Both the position numbers and the translations under genes were made by a program. A model generated the notes under the pieces. It did no database searches. It was not told the origin of the DNA and was given only the letters and a program-made list of their open reading frames with translations. From contig CALWYA010000031.1 in NCBI GenBank assembly GCA_944385645.1, positions 1 to 11,685 on the forward strand: a DNA stretch of 11,685 bases, in the 5' to 3' direction. How positions within the stretch are numbered: the stretch's first letter is position 1; the number at the start of each line of letters is the position of its first letter. Positions 1-5,514 of the stretch are shown here, in pieces. The DNA is from an uncultured Oscillospiraceae bacterium (lineage in GTDB: Bacteria; Bacillota; Clostridia; Oscillospirales; Oscillospiraceae).

Positions 1-173
1 AGAAGGTGAATTGGCCCGAAGGGCCAAGAGAAGCCGCCCTGGGGCGTATGGAGCTTGCGACGACGAAGGGCGCGGCCCCATGTGGCCGCCCGCCCAGGCA
101 CGCGTTCTAAACAAAAAAACACAGCAGAACAGACCCCGATTCCAGAAAGAAAAAACCGAAAGGAGAACAGCGC
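1..173 (+). other. Upstream region of rsfS with potential RNA hairpins
   Basis: No convincing gene lies here. In one frame the first nine bases read R-R-stop, so they could be the tail of an upstream gene, but nine bases cannot show this. The stretch holds a short perfect hairpin (TTGGCCC-GAA-GGGCCAA, 11-27). It also holds a second stem (GGGCGCGGCC at 68-77 with GGCCGCCC at 84-91, one bulged base). CCTGGGGCG (38-46) can pair with CGCCCAGG (90-97) around that second stem. Neither hairpin is followed by a T-run, so a classical terminator is not supported. An A-rich stretch then leads to the strong AAAGGAGAA ribosome site (159-167) of rsfS. A terminator for an upstream gene, a repeat, or a structured leader are all possible. 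Confidence 0.35.
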
Positions 174-533
174 ATGAATTCATACGAACTGGCGGCCCTG
201 CTGGCCAGAGCCCTGGACGCCAAGAAGGGCCAGAACATCAAGGTCCTGAAGACGGAGGGGCTGACCACCCTGGCGGACTACTTCGTGCTGTGCACCGCCA
301 CCTCCAACACCCAGGTGAAGGCCATGTCCGACGCCTGCGAGGAGGCGGCGGAGGCCCAGGGGGAGCGGGTCCACCACATCGAGGGACACGGAGACGGCAC
401 CTGGCTGCTCATGGACTTCTCCAGCGTGGTGGTCCACGTGTTCACCGAGGAGGCCCGGAAGTTCTATGACCTGGAGCGGCTGTGGAGCGACGCCCAGGAG
501 ATCGACCTGTCTGAGGTCCTGCCCAAGGAATGA
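174..533 (+). CDS. rsfS: Ribosomal silencing factor RsfS
   Basis: RsfS (RsfA, Iojap/DUF143 family) binds ribosomal protein uL14 on the 50S subunit, blocks joining with the 30S subunit and lowers translation under nutrient limitation or stationary phase. The 119-residue product is full length for the family. Its body matches the family pattern: a conserved D-Y-F-V-L stretch at residues 35-39, followed by T-A-T-S-N-T-Q-V-K-A at 41-50, then G-T-W-L-L-M-D-F (75-82), V-V-V-H-V-F (85-90) and the C-terminal A-R-x-F-Y-D-L-E-x-L-W segment at about 94-104. The ATG at 174 is chosen because AAAGGAGAA lies about 7 bases upstream. In Bacillota this gene usually sits downstream of nadD/yqeK/LCP genes, which would be outside this window. 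It is followed within 6 bases by a hairpin shared with the convergent lipid-kinase gene. Identification is by recognition of the conserved core and is firm. Confidence 0.95.
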   Translation: MNSYELAALLARALDAKKGQNIKVLKTEGLTTLADYFVLCTATSNTQVKAMSDACEEAAEAQGERVHHIEGHGDGTWLLMDFSSVVVHVFTEEARKFYDLERLWSDAQEIDLSEVLPKE

Positions 534-539
534 GAAACA

Positions 540-564
540 GGCCCGCCGGCGCAGCCGGCGGGCC
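540..564. terminator. Hairpin terminator between convergent genes
   Basis: A perfect 11-bp GC stem (GGCCCGCCGGC, 540-550, with GCCGGCGGGCC, 554-564) closes a GCA loop. It sits between the stop of rsfS (533) and the end of the minus-strand kinase (610). Read in the kinase direction, it is followed by TGTTTCTCATT, a modest T-rich tail. Read in the rsfS direction the tail is TGTGCTCTGTT, which is weaker. A bidirectional terminator is the natural reading, with better T-richness for the minus-strand transcript. Confidence 0.75.
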
Positions 565-609
565 TGTGCTCTGTTCAGCCTGTCTTGGGGGCGGATAGGG
601 GGGAACGGG

Positions 610-1509
610 TCACGTCCCCTGGATGATTTTCAGCGCCCGGCGGCGGTTGACCACCCGGCTCTCCTCGAACTCCCCGCCGAACTCCCCGTCCACCGTCCAG
701 GAGATGGGGCGGTCGCCCCGGAAGGTGATCTGGCTGGCCTGGAACTGCACCAGCGCGCCCCCCTCGGCGGGAGAGGTGGGGTTGATGAGGGCCTGGAGCC
801 CGTTGGCCAGGTCGGCCAGGCTCATGGGCTTTTTCACCAGGGTGACCTCGAACTTCCCGTCGTCCAGCACCACCTGGTCGCTGTTGGGAGGGCGGATGCC
901 CCCGATGGACAGGGCGTTGCTCACCATGCCGAAGTAGACCTCGTCCTCCTCCAGCGTCTGGCCGTCGCACTCCACCCGCAGCCGGTAGGGGGTGATGGTG
1001 GGCAGGGAGGCGATGCCCCCGAAGATATAGGCCAGATGGCCGAAGGTCTTTTTCAGGTCCTGGGGGGTGTCGTAGGCCACCTTGGTGAAGGCGCCGAAGG
1101 CGGCCACATAGACGAAGGGCCGGCCGTTGAGCAGACCCATGTCCACCGGCGTGGGCTCCCCCGCCCCGGCGGCGGCCAGGGCGGCCGGACCGGTCCCCTT
1201 GGGCAGGCGCAGGGTGGCGGCGCAGTCGTTGGTGGAGCCCATGGGGATATAGCCCAGGGGGGGCGGGTCGGGCAGGGCCATCAGGCCGCCGGCCACCTCG
1301 CTGAGGGTGCCGTCGCCGCCGGCGCACACCACCCGGTCGAACCGCGCCCCCAGCTCCCGCACCGCCCGGGCCCCGTCCCCCTTCTCCTGGGTGGGGTAGA
1401 CGGTGGTGAGCCAGCCGGCCTTGGTGAAGGTGTCGGTGATCAGGGGCAGCTCGGCCTTGATCTTGCCGGTGCCCGAGGTGGGGTTGTAGATGAACAGCAG
1501 GGATCTCAT
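610..1509 (-). CDS. Diacylglycerol/lipid kinase family protein (DgkB/YegS type)
   Basis: A soluble lipid kinase of the diacylglycerol-kinase catalytic-domain family (DgkB/YegS/LCB5), which phosphorylates diacylglycerol or a related lipid with ATP, often recycling diacylglycerol released by lipoteichoic acid or membrane-glycan synthesis. The 299-residue protein has the family marks in order: N-P-T-S-G at residues 9-13 after a hydrophobic first strand, the nucleotide-binding V-C-A-G-G-D-G-T-L-S-E loop (G-G-D-G-T at 64-68), and P-M-G-S-T-N-D (89-95). The C-terminal beta-rich half carries F-G-M-V-S-N and a D-D-G-K-F-E-V segment. The frame stays open upstream to 2403, but the real start is the ATG at 1509: the family N-terminus begins there, a GGAGG site (1521-1517) lies just upstream, and a promoter precedes it. 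It is a single-gene transcript divergent from azlC. The exact lipid substrate cannot be told from sequence. Confidence 0.9.
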   Translation of the reverse strand: MRSLLFIYNPTSGTGKIKAELPLITDTFTKAGWLTTVYPTQEKGDGARAVRELGARFDRVVCAGGDGTLSEVAGGLMALPDPPPLGYIPMGSTNDCAATLRLPKGTGPAALAAAGAGEPTPVDMGLLNGRPFVYVAAFGAFTKVAYDTPQDLKKTFGHLAYIFGGIASLPTITPYRLRVECDGQTLEEDEVYFGMVSNALSIGGIRPPNSDQVVLDDGKFEVTLVKKPMSLADLANGLQALINPTSPAEGGALVQFQASQITFRGDRPISWTVDGEFGGEFEESRVVNRRRALKIIQGT

Positions 1510-1540
1510 GGAAATGCCTCCGTGGATGGTATTGCAGTCC

Positions 1541-1568
1541 ATTATAGGCGGCTGTGTTAAAAAATCAA
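1541..1568 (-). promoter_or_regulatory. Sigma-A-type promoter of the lipid kinase gene
   Basis: On the minus strand, TTGATT (1568-1563) and a perfect TATAAT (1546-1541) are separated by 16 bases. The predicted start point is near 1534, giving a leader of about 25 bases to the ATG at 1509. The -10 match is complete and the -35 match is 4 of 6. Confidence 0.7.
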
Positions 1569-1616
1569 GGGGAGAAATGTAAAAATTCCGCACAGAAACC
1601 GGGGCGGAAATGGGGC

Positions 1617-1645
1617 TTGCATCCCGGCGGGAAAACGGGTACAAT
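1617..1645 (+). promoter_or_regulatory. Sigma-A-type promoter of the azlC-azlD-SDR operon
   Basis: TTGCAT (1617-1622), a 17-base spacer and TACAAT (1640-1645) form a good housekeeping promoter. Its predicted start near 1652 leaves a leader of about 30 bases before the GTG start of azlC. It lies about 50 bases from the divergent kinase promoter. I see no clear leucine-box or T-box structure in this short leader, so amino-acid-dependent control is not evident. Confidence 0.7.
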
Positions 1646-1680
1646 GAGAGGACACTGCTGACAACGAGGTGAAACCTGTC

Positions 1681-2412
1681 GTGAACCGCAAAACCCTGGC
1701 CGCCGCCTTCCCGGTGACGGTGCCCGTCCTCATGGGCTATCTGGCCATCGGCATGGCCTTCGGCCTGATGCTCCAGTCGGCGGGCTACGGCGTGGGCTGG
1801 GCCCTGCTCATGAGCCTGACCATCTACGCCGGCTCCGGCCAATACCTGGGGGTGTCCCTCCTGGCCGCCGGCGCCCCCCTGGGGCAGGTGGCCTTCCTCA
1901 CCCTGATGATCAACTTCCGGCACCTGGTGTACGGCCTGTCCATGCTGGAGAAGTTCCGGGGGATGGGGCCCAGGAAGCTGTACATGATCTTCTCCCTCAC
2001 CGACGAGACCTACGCCCTGCTCAGCTCGGCCCGGCCCCCGGCGGGGATCGCCCCCCACAACTTCTATTTCACCGTGGCCATGCTGGACCACAGCTACTGG
2101 ATTCTGGGCTCGGTGCTGGGTTCCCTGCTGGGCTCCGCCCTGGGGGTGGACACCACCGGGGTGGACTTCGCCATGACCGCCCTGTTCCTGGTCATCGCCG
2201 TGGGCCAGTGGAAGAAGGCGGGCAGCCATCTGCCCGCCCTGCTGGGGGCGGGGATCACCCTGGTGAGCCTGCTGCTGGTGGGCCAGGAGGAGATGCTCCT
2301 GCCCGCCCTGGCCCTGATCGTCATCGCCCTCACCCTGCTGCGCCCCCGCCTGGAGGGGCGGGAGGAGGAGCCCGGGCCCGGAAAACGAGAGGAGGAGCCC
2401 CAATGCCGCTGA
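1681..2412 (+). CDS. azlC: AzlC family branched-chain amino acid exporter, large subunit
   Basis: The large membrane subunit of an AzlCD/BrnFE-type exporter of branched-chain amino acids (LIV-E family). In Bacillus subtilis azlC expression gives 4-azaleucine resistance. The 243-residue product is highly hydrophobic with roughly six to seven membrane segments. It shows family marks: F-P-V-T-V-P near the start, the A-G-S-G-Q-Y-L turn, N-F-R-H-L-V-Y-G-L-S-M, D-E-T-Y-A-L and L-D-H-S-Y-W. An in-frame GTG lies at 1669, but GAGGTGA (1666-1672) is a ribosome site placed for the GTG at 1681, so the shorter start is preferred. The last residues form a charged tail rich in E, G and P, and the gene overlaps azlD by 10 bases. 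Substrate assignment rests on family membership plus the paired azlD. Confidence 0.92.
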   Translation: MNRKTLAAAFPVTVPVLMGYLAIGMAFGLMLQSAGYGVGWALLMSLTIYAGSGQYLGVSLLAAGAPLGQVAFLTLMINFRHLVYGLSMLEKFRGMGPRKLYMIFSLTDETYALLSSARPPAGIAPHNFYFTVAMLDHSYWILGSVLGSLLGSALGVDTTGVDFAMTALFLVIAVGQWKKAGSHLPALLGAGITLVSLLLVGQEEMLLPALALIVIALTLLRPRLEGREEEPGPGKREEEPQCR

Positions 2413-2738
2413 CCCCTGTGGAGTCTCTGCTGTCCATCGCCGTCATGGCGGGGGTCACCTTTCTGACCCGCGCCCTGCCCTTTCTCCTCTTCGACCGGGG
2501 GGAGAAGCCCCCGCGGGTGGTGCTCTACCTGGGCCGGGTGCTGCCCCCGGCCATCATCGCCATGCTCATCGTCTACTGCGTGCGGGGGGTGACCTTCGCC
2601 GCCCCCGCCGGGTGGGTGCCCACCCTGCTGGCGGGGCTGGCCGCCGTCCTCCTCCACCTGTGGAAGGGGAACGACCTGATCTCCATTTTCGGCGCCACCG
2701 GCCTGTACATGGTGCTGGTCCAGGGCGTCTTTGGGTGA
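2403..2738 (+). CDS. azlD: AzlD family branched-chain amino acid transport subunit
   Basis: The small partner of AzlC; the pair forms the inner-membrane amino acid exporter. The 111-residue product has about four hydrophobic segments and the family landmarks T-F-L-T-R-A-L-P-F-L-L-F near residues 19-30, P-P-A-I-I-A-M-L at about 48-55, and a final segment with W-K-G-N-D-L-I-S-I-F-G-A-T-G-L-Y-M. Its ATG lies inside the end of azlC (10-base overlap) behind AGAGGAGGAG (2388-2397), which indicates translational coupling and equal expression. Only 10 bases separate its stop from the next start, so all three genes should share one transcript. Confidence 0.92.
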   Translation: MPLTPVESLLSIAVMAGVTFLTRALPFLLFDRGEKPPRVVLYLGRVLPPAIIAMLIVYCVRGVTFAAPAGWVPTLLAGLAAVLLHLWKGNDLISIFGATGLYMVLVQGVFG

Positions 2739-2748
2739 GGTGAGAGAG

Positions 2749-3486
2749 ATGCCGTCCACCGTGCTGATCACCGGGGCCTCCCGGGGGATCGGGGCGGCCT
2801 GCGCCCGCCGGTTTGCCCGGGACGGGTGGAAAGTGGCCGTCCACTATTATAAAAGTGAAGCGGAGGCCCTGGCCCTGGCGGAGGAGCTGCGGGCCGCGGG
2901 GGCCGAGGCCGTCCCGGTCCGGGGGGACCTGTCCGACCCCGCCCAGGCCGCCCGGGCGGTAGAGATGGCCCAGGCGGCCCTGGGCCATCTGGACGCCCTG
3001 GTGTGCAATGCCGGGGTGGCCCTCCCGGTGCAGCTGCTCACCGACACCACCGACGACCAGTGGCGCCGGGTGATGGGGACCGACCTGGACGGGGTGTTTT
3101 TTACCCTCCGGGCGGCCATTCCGGGCATGGTGTCCCGGAAGCGGGGGGCCATCGTCACCGTCTCCTCCATGTGGGGGGTGACCGGCGGCTCCTGCGAGGC
3201 GGCCTACTCCGCCGCCAAGGCGGGGGTCATCGGGCTGACGAAGGCCCTGGCCAAGGAGCTGGGCCCCTCGGGCATCCGGGTGAACTGCGTGGCCCCCGGG
3301 GCCATCGAGACCGACATGACCGCCTTCCTCACCCCGGAGGACCGGGCCGCCCTGGCCGGCGAGGCCCCCCTGGGCCGCATGGGGACCCCGGAGGAGGTGG
3401 CCGATGCCATCCGCTTCCTGGCGGGGGAGGAGGCCCGGTTCATCACCGGACAGGTGCTCCGGGTGGACGGGGGCATGGTGATCTAG
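2749..3486 (+). CDS. SDR-family oxidoreductase, FabG-like; probable EF-P 5-aminopentanone reductase (YmfI) type
   Basis: A classical short-chain dehydrogenase/reductase of 245 residues using NAD(P)H. Visible marks are the cofactor loop T-G-A-S-R-G-I-G (8-15), the D60 region, N-A-G at 87-89, catalytic S140, Y153 and K157, and the C-terminal I-T-G-Q-V-L-R-V-D-G-G. The Asn that completes the FabG tetrad is Asp here (D112, in G-T-D-L-D-G-V-F). The segment S-S-M-W-G-V-T-G-G-S-C-E ahead of the active Tyr is, from memory, characteristic of the YmfI group, which reduces the 5-aminopentanone group on elongation factor P to 5-aminopentanol. On that basis a protein-modifying reductase is more likely than a fatty-acid 3-oxoacyl-ACP reductase, but plain FabG activity is not excluded and efp is not in this window. 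ATG 2749 is chosen over an in-frame TTG at 2731 because GAGGTG (2737-2742) sits 6 bases ahead. It is the third gene of the azlCD operon. Confidence 0.8.
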   Translation: MPSTVLITGASRGIGAACARRFARDGWKVAVHYYKSEAEALALAEELRAAGAEAVPVRGDLSDPAQAARAVEMAQAALGHLDALVCNAGVALPVQLLTDTTDDQWRRVMGTDLDGVFFTLRAAIPGMVSRKRGAIVTVSSMWGVTGGSCEAAYSAAKAGVIGLTKALAKELGPSGIRVNCVAPGAIETDMTAFLTPEDRAALAGEAPLGRMGTPEEVADAIRFLAGEEARFITGQVLRVDGGMVI

Positions 3487-3510
3487 GCCGCGGGGAGGAC
3501 CTCGGGCAGG

Positions 3511-3538
3511 AGCGGGAAAATCTATGGATTTTCCCGCT
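3511..3538 (+). terminator. Perfect 12-bp hairpin after the SDR gene, possible terminator
   Basis: AGCGGGAAAATC (3511-3522) and GATTTTCCCGCT (3527-3538) form a perfect 12-bp stem around a TATG loop, 24 bases after the SDR stop codon. No T-run follows (next bases are GCCGGCGGGG), so it is not a canonical intrinsic terminator. It may act as a weak terminator, an mRNA 3'-end stabiliser or a protein-binding palindrome. It lies about 20 bases upstream of the next promoter. Confidence 0.45.
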
Positions 3539-3556
3539 GCCGGCGGGGAAATTCCC

Positions 3557-3585
3557 TTGTAAAGGACAGAAAACCTTGTTATACT
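3557..3585 (+). promoter_or_regulatory. Sigma-A-type promoter of the DUF4015-like gene
   Basis: TTGTAA (3557-3562), a 17-base spacer and TATACT (3580-3585) make a strong candidate promoter with a start near 3592. The leader that follows (about 3592-3681) is extremely GC-rich and contains GGGGCC-CGG-GGCCCC (3596-3610), which can fold right at the 5' end of the transcript. Confidence 0.7.
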
Positions 3586-3681
3586 GAAAAGAGCGGGGGC
3601 CCGGGGCCCCGGCGCGCCCCACCGGCCCGCGGGCGGGAGGGGGAGAAAAACCAAACAGCGGAAACATGGGAGGTGAGGCCT

Positions 3682-4749
3682 GTGCGCCGATCCCATCGAG
3701 TGTACAGCGGCTATCGGGGCCGCCGGACCTCCACCGACGTGCTGCGGATTGTGGCCGTCGTGCTGGGGGTGCTGGTGGTCCTGGCGGCCGCTGCCCTGTT
3801 TTATGTGCAGAACTATCTGGTCTACACCGACGACGGCGTGCGGGTGGAGCTGCCCTTCGGCCTGTTCCGGGAGGAGGAGCCCCTGCCCGACCCGGGGGAG
3901 GTGAGCGTGGTGGAGCGCCCCGGACCGGAGGAGCAGGAGGAGGAGCCGGAGGAGCCCCCGGCGGCCGAGCCCGCCGCCGGCCCCCTGCGGGCGGCGGAGC
4001 TGCCCCTGGACAGTCTGGTGAACGGCACCGTCCGGGCGGAGCTGGAGGCCCTGGGGGCCGACGCCCTGGTGGTGGAGCTGAAGGACGGGAGCGGGCGGCT
4101 GGCCTGGCAGTCAGAGCAGGCCCTGGCCGGCCTGACCGGGGGGAACGGGGACGAGGCGGTGAACCGGGCCCTGGCGGAGCTGGAGGCGGCGGGGGTGCCC
4201 GTCGTCGCCCGGCTGACCTGCTTCCGGGACGACGCCGTCCCCTACTACGACACCGCCGTGGCCCTGCGCAGCGGCCAGGGCAACTGGCGGGACGCGCTGG
4301 GTCTGCGGCGGATGAGCCCGGCCAGCCAGGAGGCCCGGGACTATCTGGCCGGCCTGTGCGGCGAGCTGGCTGCCCTGGGGGTGGACGAGCTCGTGCTGGA
4401 GCAGGCCGCCTTCCCGGCGGAGGGGGAGCTGAGCCGGATCAACGGCGACGAAAACTATGACCCGGCCGCCTTCTCCGCCCAGGTGGAGGCCTTCCTCACC
4501 CAGGTGTCGGAGACCCTGGCCCCCTATGGAACCGCCCTGTCCCTGCGCCTGGAGGGGGCGGAGGTGAGCCGCCCGGAGGACAGCGGCCTGACCGCCGCCC
4601 TGGCGGAGCGGTGCGCCGCCCGCGTCTGGGCCCGGGAGGGGGCGCTGACCGCCGAGCAGATCGCCGAACTGGGCGGGGCGGAGCGGCTGGTTACCATTGT
4701 GGACCGGCTGGAGGACGGCGCCGGCGCCCAGGGGGCCCTGCTGTCCTGA
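3682..4749 (+). CDS. Membrane-anchored DUF4015-like (putative glycoside-hydrolase-fold) protein
   Basis: A 355-residue protein with a basic N-terminus, one membrane segment at about residues 21-41 (no cleavage site evident, so a signal anchor) and an acidic E/P-rich linker at about 63-97. An extracellular domain from about 108 to the end resembles the DUF4015 putative glycosyl-hydrolase (TIM-barrel) family. Visible family-like landmarks are A-L-V-V-E-L-K-D-G-S-G (128-138), V-V-A-R-L-T-C-F-R-D-D, a W-R-D-A-L-G block, and E-L-V-L-E-Q-A-A-F-P (236-245), which occupies the place of the D-Y-I-R-F-P motif I recall for canonical members. The substrate is unknown; the cell envelope is the likely site of action. 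GTG 3682 is chosen over GTG 3673 because GGGAGGTGA (3668-3676) is spaced for it. It has its own promoter and terminator, so it is monocistronic. The family call is from pattern memory and moderately sure; the anchor is clear. Confidence 0.65.
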   Translation: MRRSHRVYSGYRGRRTSTDVLRIVAVVLGVLVVLAAAALFYVQNYLVYTDDGVRVELPFGLFREEEPLPDPGEVSVVERPGPEEQEEEPEEPPAAEPAAGPLRAAELPLDSLVNGTVRAELEALGADALVVELKDGSGRLAWQSEQALAGLTGGNGDEAVNRALAELEAAGVPVVARLTCFRDDAVPYYDTAVALRSGQGNWRDALGLRRMSPASQEARDYLAGLCGELAALGVDELVLEQAAFPAEGELSRINGDENYDPAAFSAQVEAFLTQVSETLAPYGTALSLRLEGAEVSRPEDSGLTAALAERCAARVWAREGALTAEQIAELGGAERLVTIVDRLEDGAGAQGALLS

Positions 4750-4853
4750 GCGCCGGGGCGGGCGTCCGGCCCCTCCGCGGGGGACCGGGGACGGCGGAAA
4801 CGCCCCGGAACCGGGGGATCTGAAATTAATTTTGAGTAAAAAACAGGCGCCTG

Positions 4854-4894
4854 AAAAAAGAGCCTCGGCTGAGTTTGCAGCCGGGGCTCTTTTT
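4854..4894 (+). terminator. Strong intrinsic terminator
   Basis: GAGCCTCGGCTG (4860-4871) pairs with CAGCCGGGGCTC (4878-4889): 12 bp with one T-G wobble and a 6-base AGTTTG loop. It is flanked by an A-run (4854-4859) and a T-run (4890-4894). It ends the DUF4015-like transcript, and the A-run also lets it work weakly in reverse. Confidence 0.93.
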
Positions 4895-5056
4895 ACTTTC
4901 ATGCAGTTTCGGAAATGAGCATAAAAAAGAAAGAGTTTTTGTGCAAACAATTAAAAAATGAAAGGGCAGATTGTTAAAAATATCACAGAAACCATAAGAA
5001 ATTGGGCGTCCGGCAAAGTGCACAAATAAACGCATGAAAGTTTGACGAAATAACGA
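4895..5056. other. AT-rich non-coding stretch upstream of the V-ATPase promoter
   Basis: Together with the flanking signals, the gene-free stretch runs from 4750 to 5199. Bases 4750-4853 are GC-rich with nothing clear beyond the approach to the terminator. Bases 4895-5056 are conspicuously AT-rich compared with the rest of the window (several A- and T-runs, for example TTAAAAAATG and TTGTTAAAAATA). This is typical of an upstream promoter/activator region. I found no gene with a ribosome site here. Confidence 0.5.
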
Positions 5057-5085
5057 TTGCATTTTCCGGCGGTTTCCAATAGAAT
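5057..5085 (+). promoter_or_regulatory. Sigma-A-type promoter of the V-type ATPase operon
   Basis: TTGCAT (5057-5062), a 17-base spacer and TAGAAT (5080-5085) form the best promoter in the gap, with a predicted start near 5092. That leaves a leader of about 108 bases before ntpF. The same -35 hexamer is used at the azlC promoter. Confidence 0.75.
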
Positions 5086-5094
5086 AAATTCTAT
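5079..5094. promoter_or_regulatory. Candidate operator palindrome over the V-ATPase -10/start point
   Basis: ATAGAAT-AA-ATTCTAT (5079-5094) is a perfect 7-2-7 inverted repeat. It covers the whole -10 hexamer and reaches the predicted transcription start, a position where a bound dimeric repressor would block polymerase. No regulator gene lies in the window, so the binding protein is unknown. The 7-bp arms are AT-rich, so chance cannot be excluded. Confidence 0.45.
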
Positions 5095-5117
5095 AGTGAA
5101 CTGAAGTATTCGCACAG

Positions 5118-5172
5118 GTCCCGACGGCCCTCCCCGCGTCCGCCCGGCGGAAGCGGGCGGAGGGGGCGGGAC
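5118..5172 (+). promoter_or_regulatory. GC-rich structured leader of the V-ATPase mRNA
   Basis: The leader can fold into one long stem. An outer GTCCCG (5118-5123) pairs with CGGGAC (5167-5172), a middle CCCC (5132-5135) with the G-run at 5162-5166, and an inner TCCGCCCG (5139-5146) with CGGGCGGA (5154-5161) around a 7-base GCGGAAG loop. The right arm is continuous while the left arm carries unpaired bases. There is no T-run after it, and the ribosome site of ntpF begins about 13 bases later. It does not match a riboswitch class that I recognise. Confidence 0.45.
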
Positions 5173-5199
5173 AGCCAGAAACAAAAGGTGGTGAGACCC

Positions 5200-5514
5200 A
5201 TGGCATTGGAGGCTATTCAGGAGGTGGCCCGGGCGGAGGCCCAGGCCAAGGCCGACCGGGAGGCGGCGGCCGCCCAGGCCAAGCAGACCCTGGCCGACGC
5301 CCAGAAGCAGGGGCGGCAGCTGGTGGAGGAGGCCCGGCGGCAGGCCCGGGACGAGGCCCGTCAGATGATGGCCCAGGCGGAGGAGGAGGCGGCCCGGCTG
5401 ACCCGGGAGACGCTGGAACAGGCCGCCCGGGACTGCGAGGCCATGAAAGCGGAGGCCCGGGGCCGGCTGGATGAGACGGCCCGGTGGATCGCGGAAAAGG
5501 TTGTGAGACGCTGA
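5200..5514 (+). CDS. ntpF: V-type ATPase peripheral stalk subunit G/H (NtpF)
   Basis: This is the small coiled-coil subunit of the V/A-ATPase peripheral stalk, which pairs with subunit E and holds the catalytic A/B head against the membrane part. The 104-residue product is almost wholly a charged Ala/Glu/Gln/Arg/Lys-rich helix, with the right-handed-coiled-coil look of the G/H family. Identification rests on this composition, the family-typical length and the position as first gene of an ntpFIKECGA-order operon. In-frame GTGs at 5188 and 5191 are possible, but the ATG at 5200 sits at normal spacing after AGGTGGTGA (5185-5193). Its TGA overlaps the ATG of ntpI by one base (TGATG). The subunit is also called AtpH or AhaH. 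Confidence 0.85.
   Translation: MALEAIQEVARAEAQAKADREAAAAQAKQTLADAQKQGRQLVEEARRQARDEARQMMAQAEEEAARLTRETLEQAARDCEAMKAEARGRLDETARWIAEKVVRR

Noticed and set aside
11..469. Open frame of 152 codons overlapping rsfS
   Set aside because: It lacks a ribosome site, has Gly/Arg/Pro/His-rich composition typical of a shifted frame in GC-rich DNA, and overlaps the well-supported rsfS.
610..2403. Minus-strand frame extending the lipid kinase to 597 residues, antisense to azlC
   Set aside because: The extra N-terminal part is low-complexity, runs across the promoter region and azlC, and the kinase family start, ribosome site and promoter all place the start at 1509.
4971..4998. Second promoter candidate (TTGTTA, CATAAG) upstream of the V-ATPase operon
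   Set aside because: Both hexamers match only 4 of 6 and such matches are common in AT-rich DNA; the one at 5057-5085 is clearly better.
5042..5047. TTGACG as a near-consensus -35 box
   Set aside because: No acceptable -10 hexamer lies at 16-18 bases (the sequence there is around TTCCGG).
4826..5206. Minus-strand frame of 126 codons in the non-coding gap
   Set aside because: It crosses the intrinsic terminator, the AT-rich promoter region and the structured leader, has no ribosome site and resembles no family I know.
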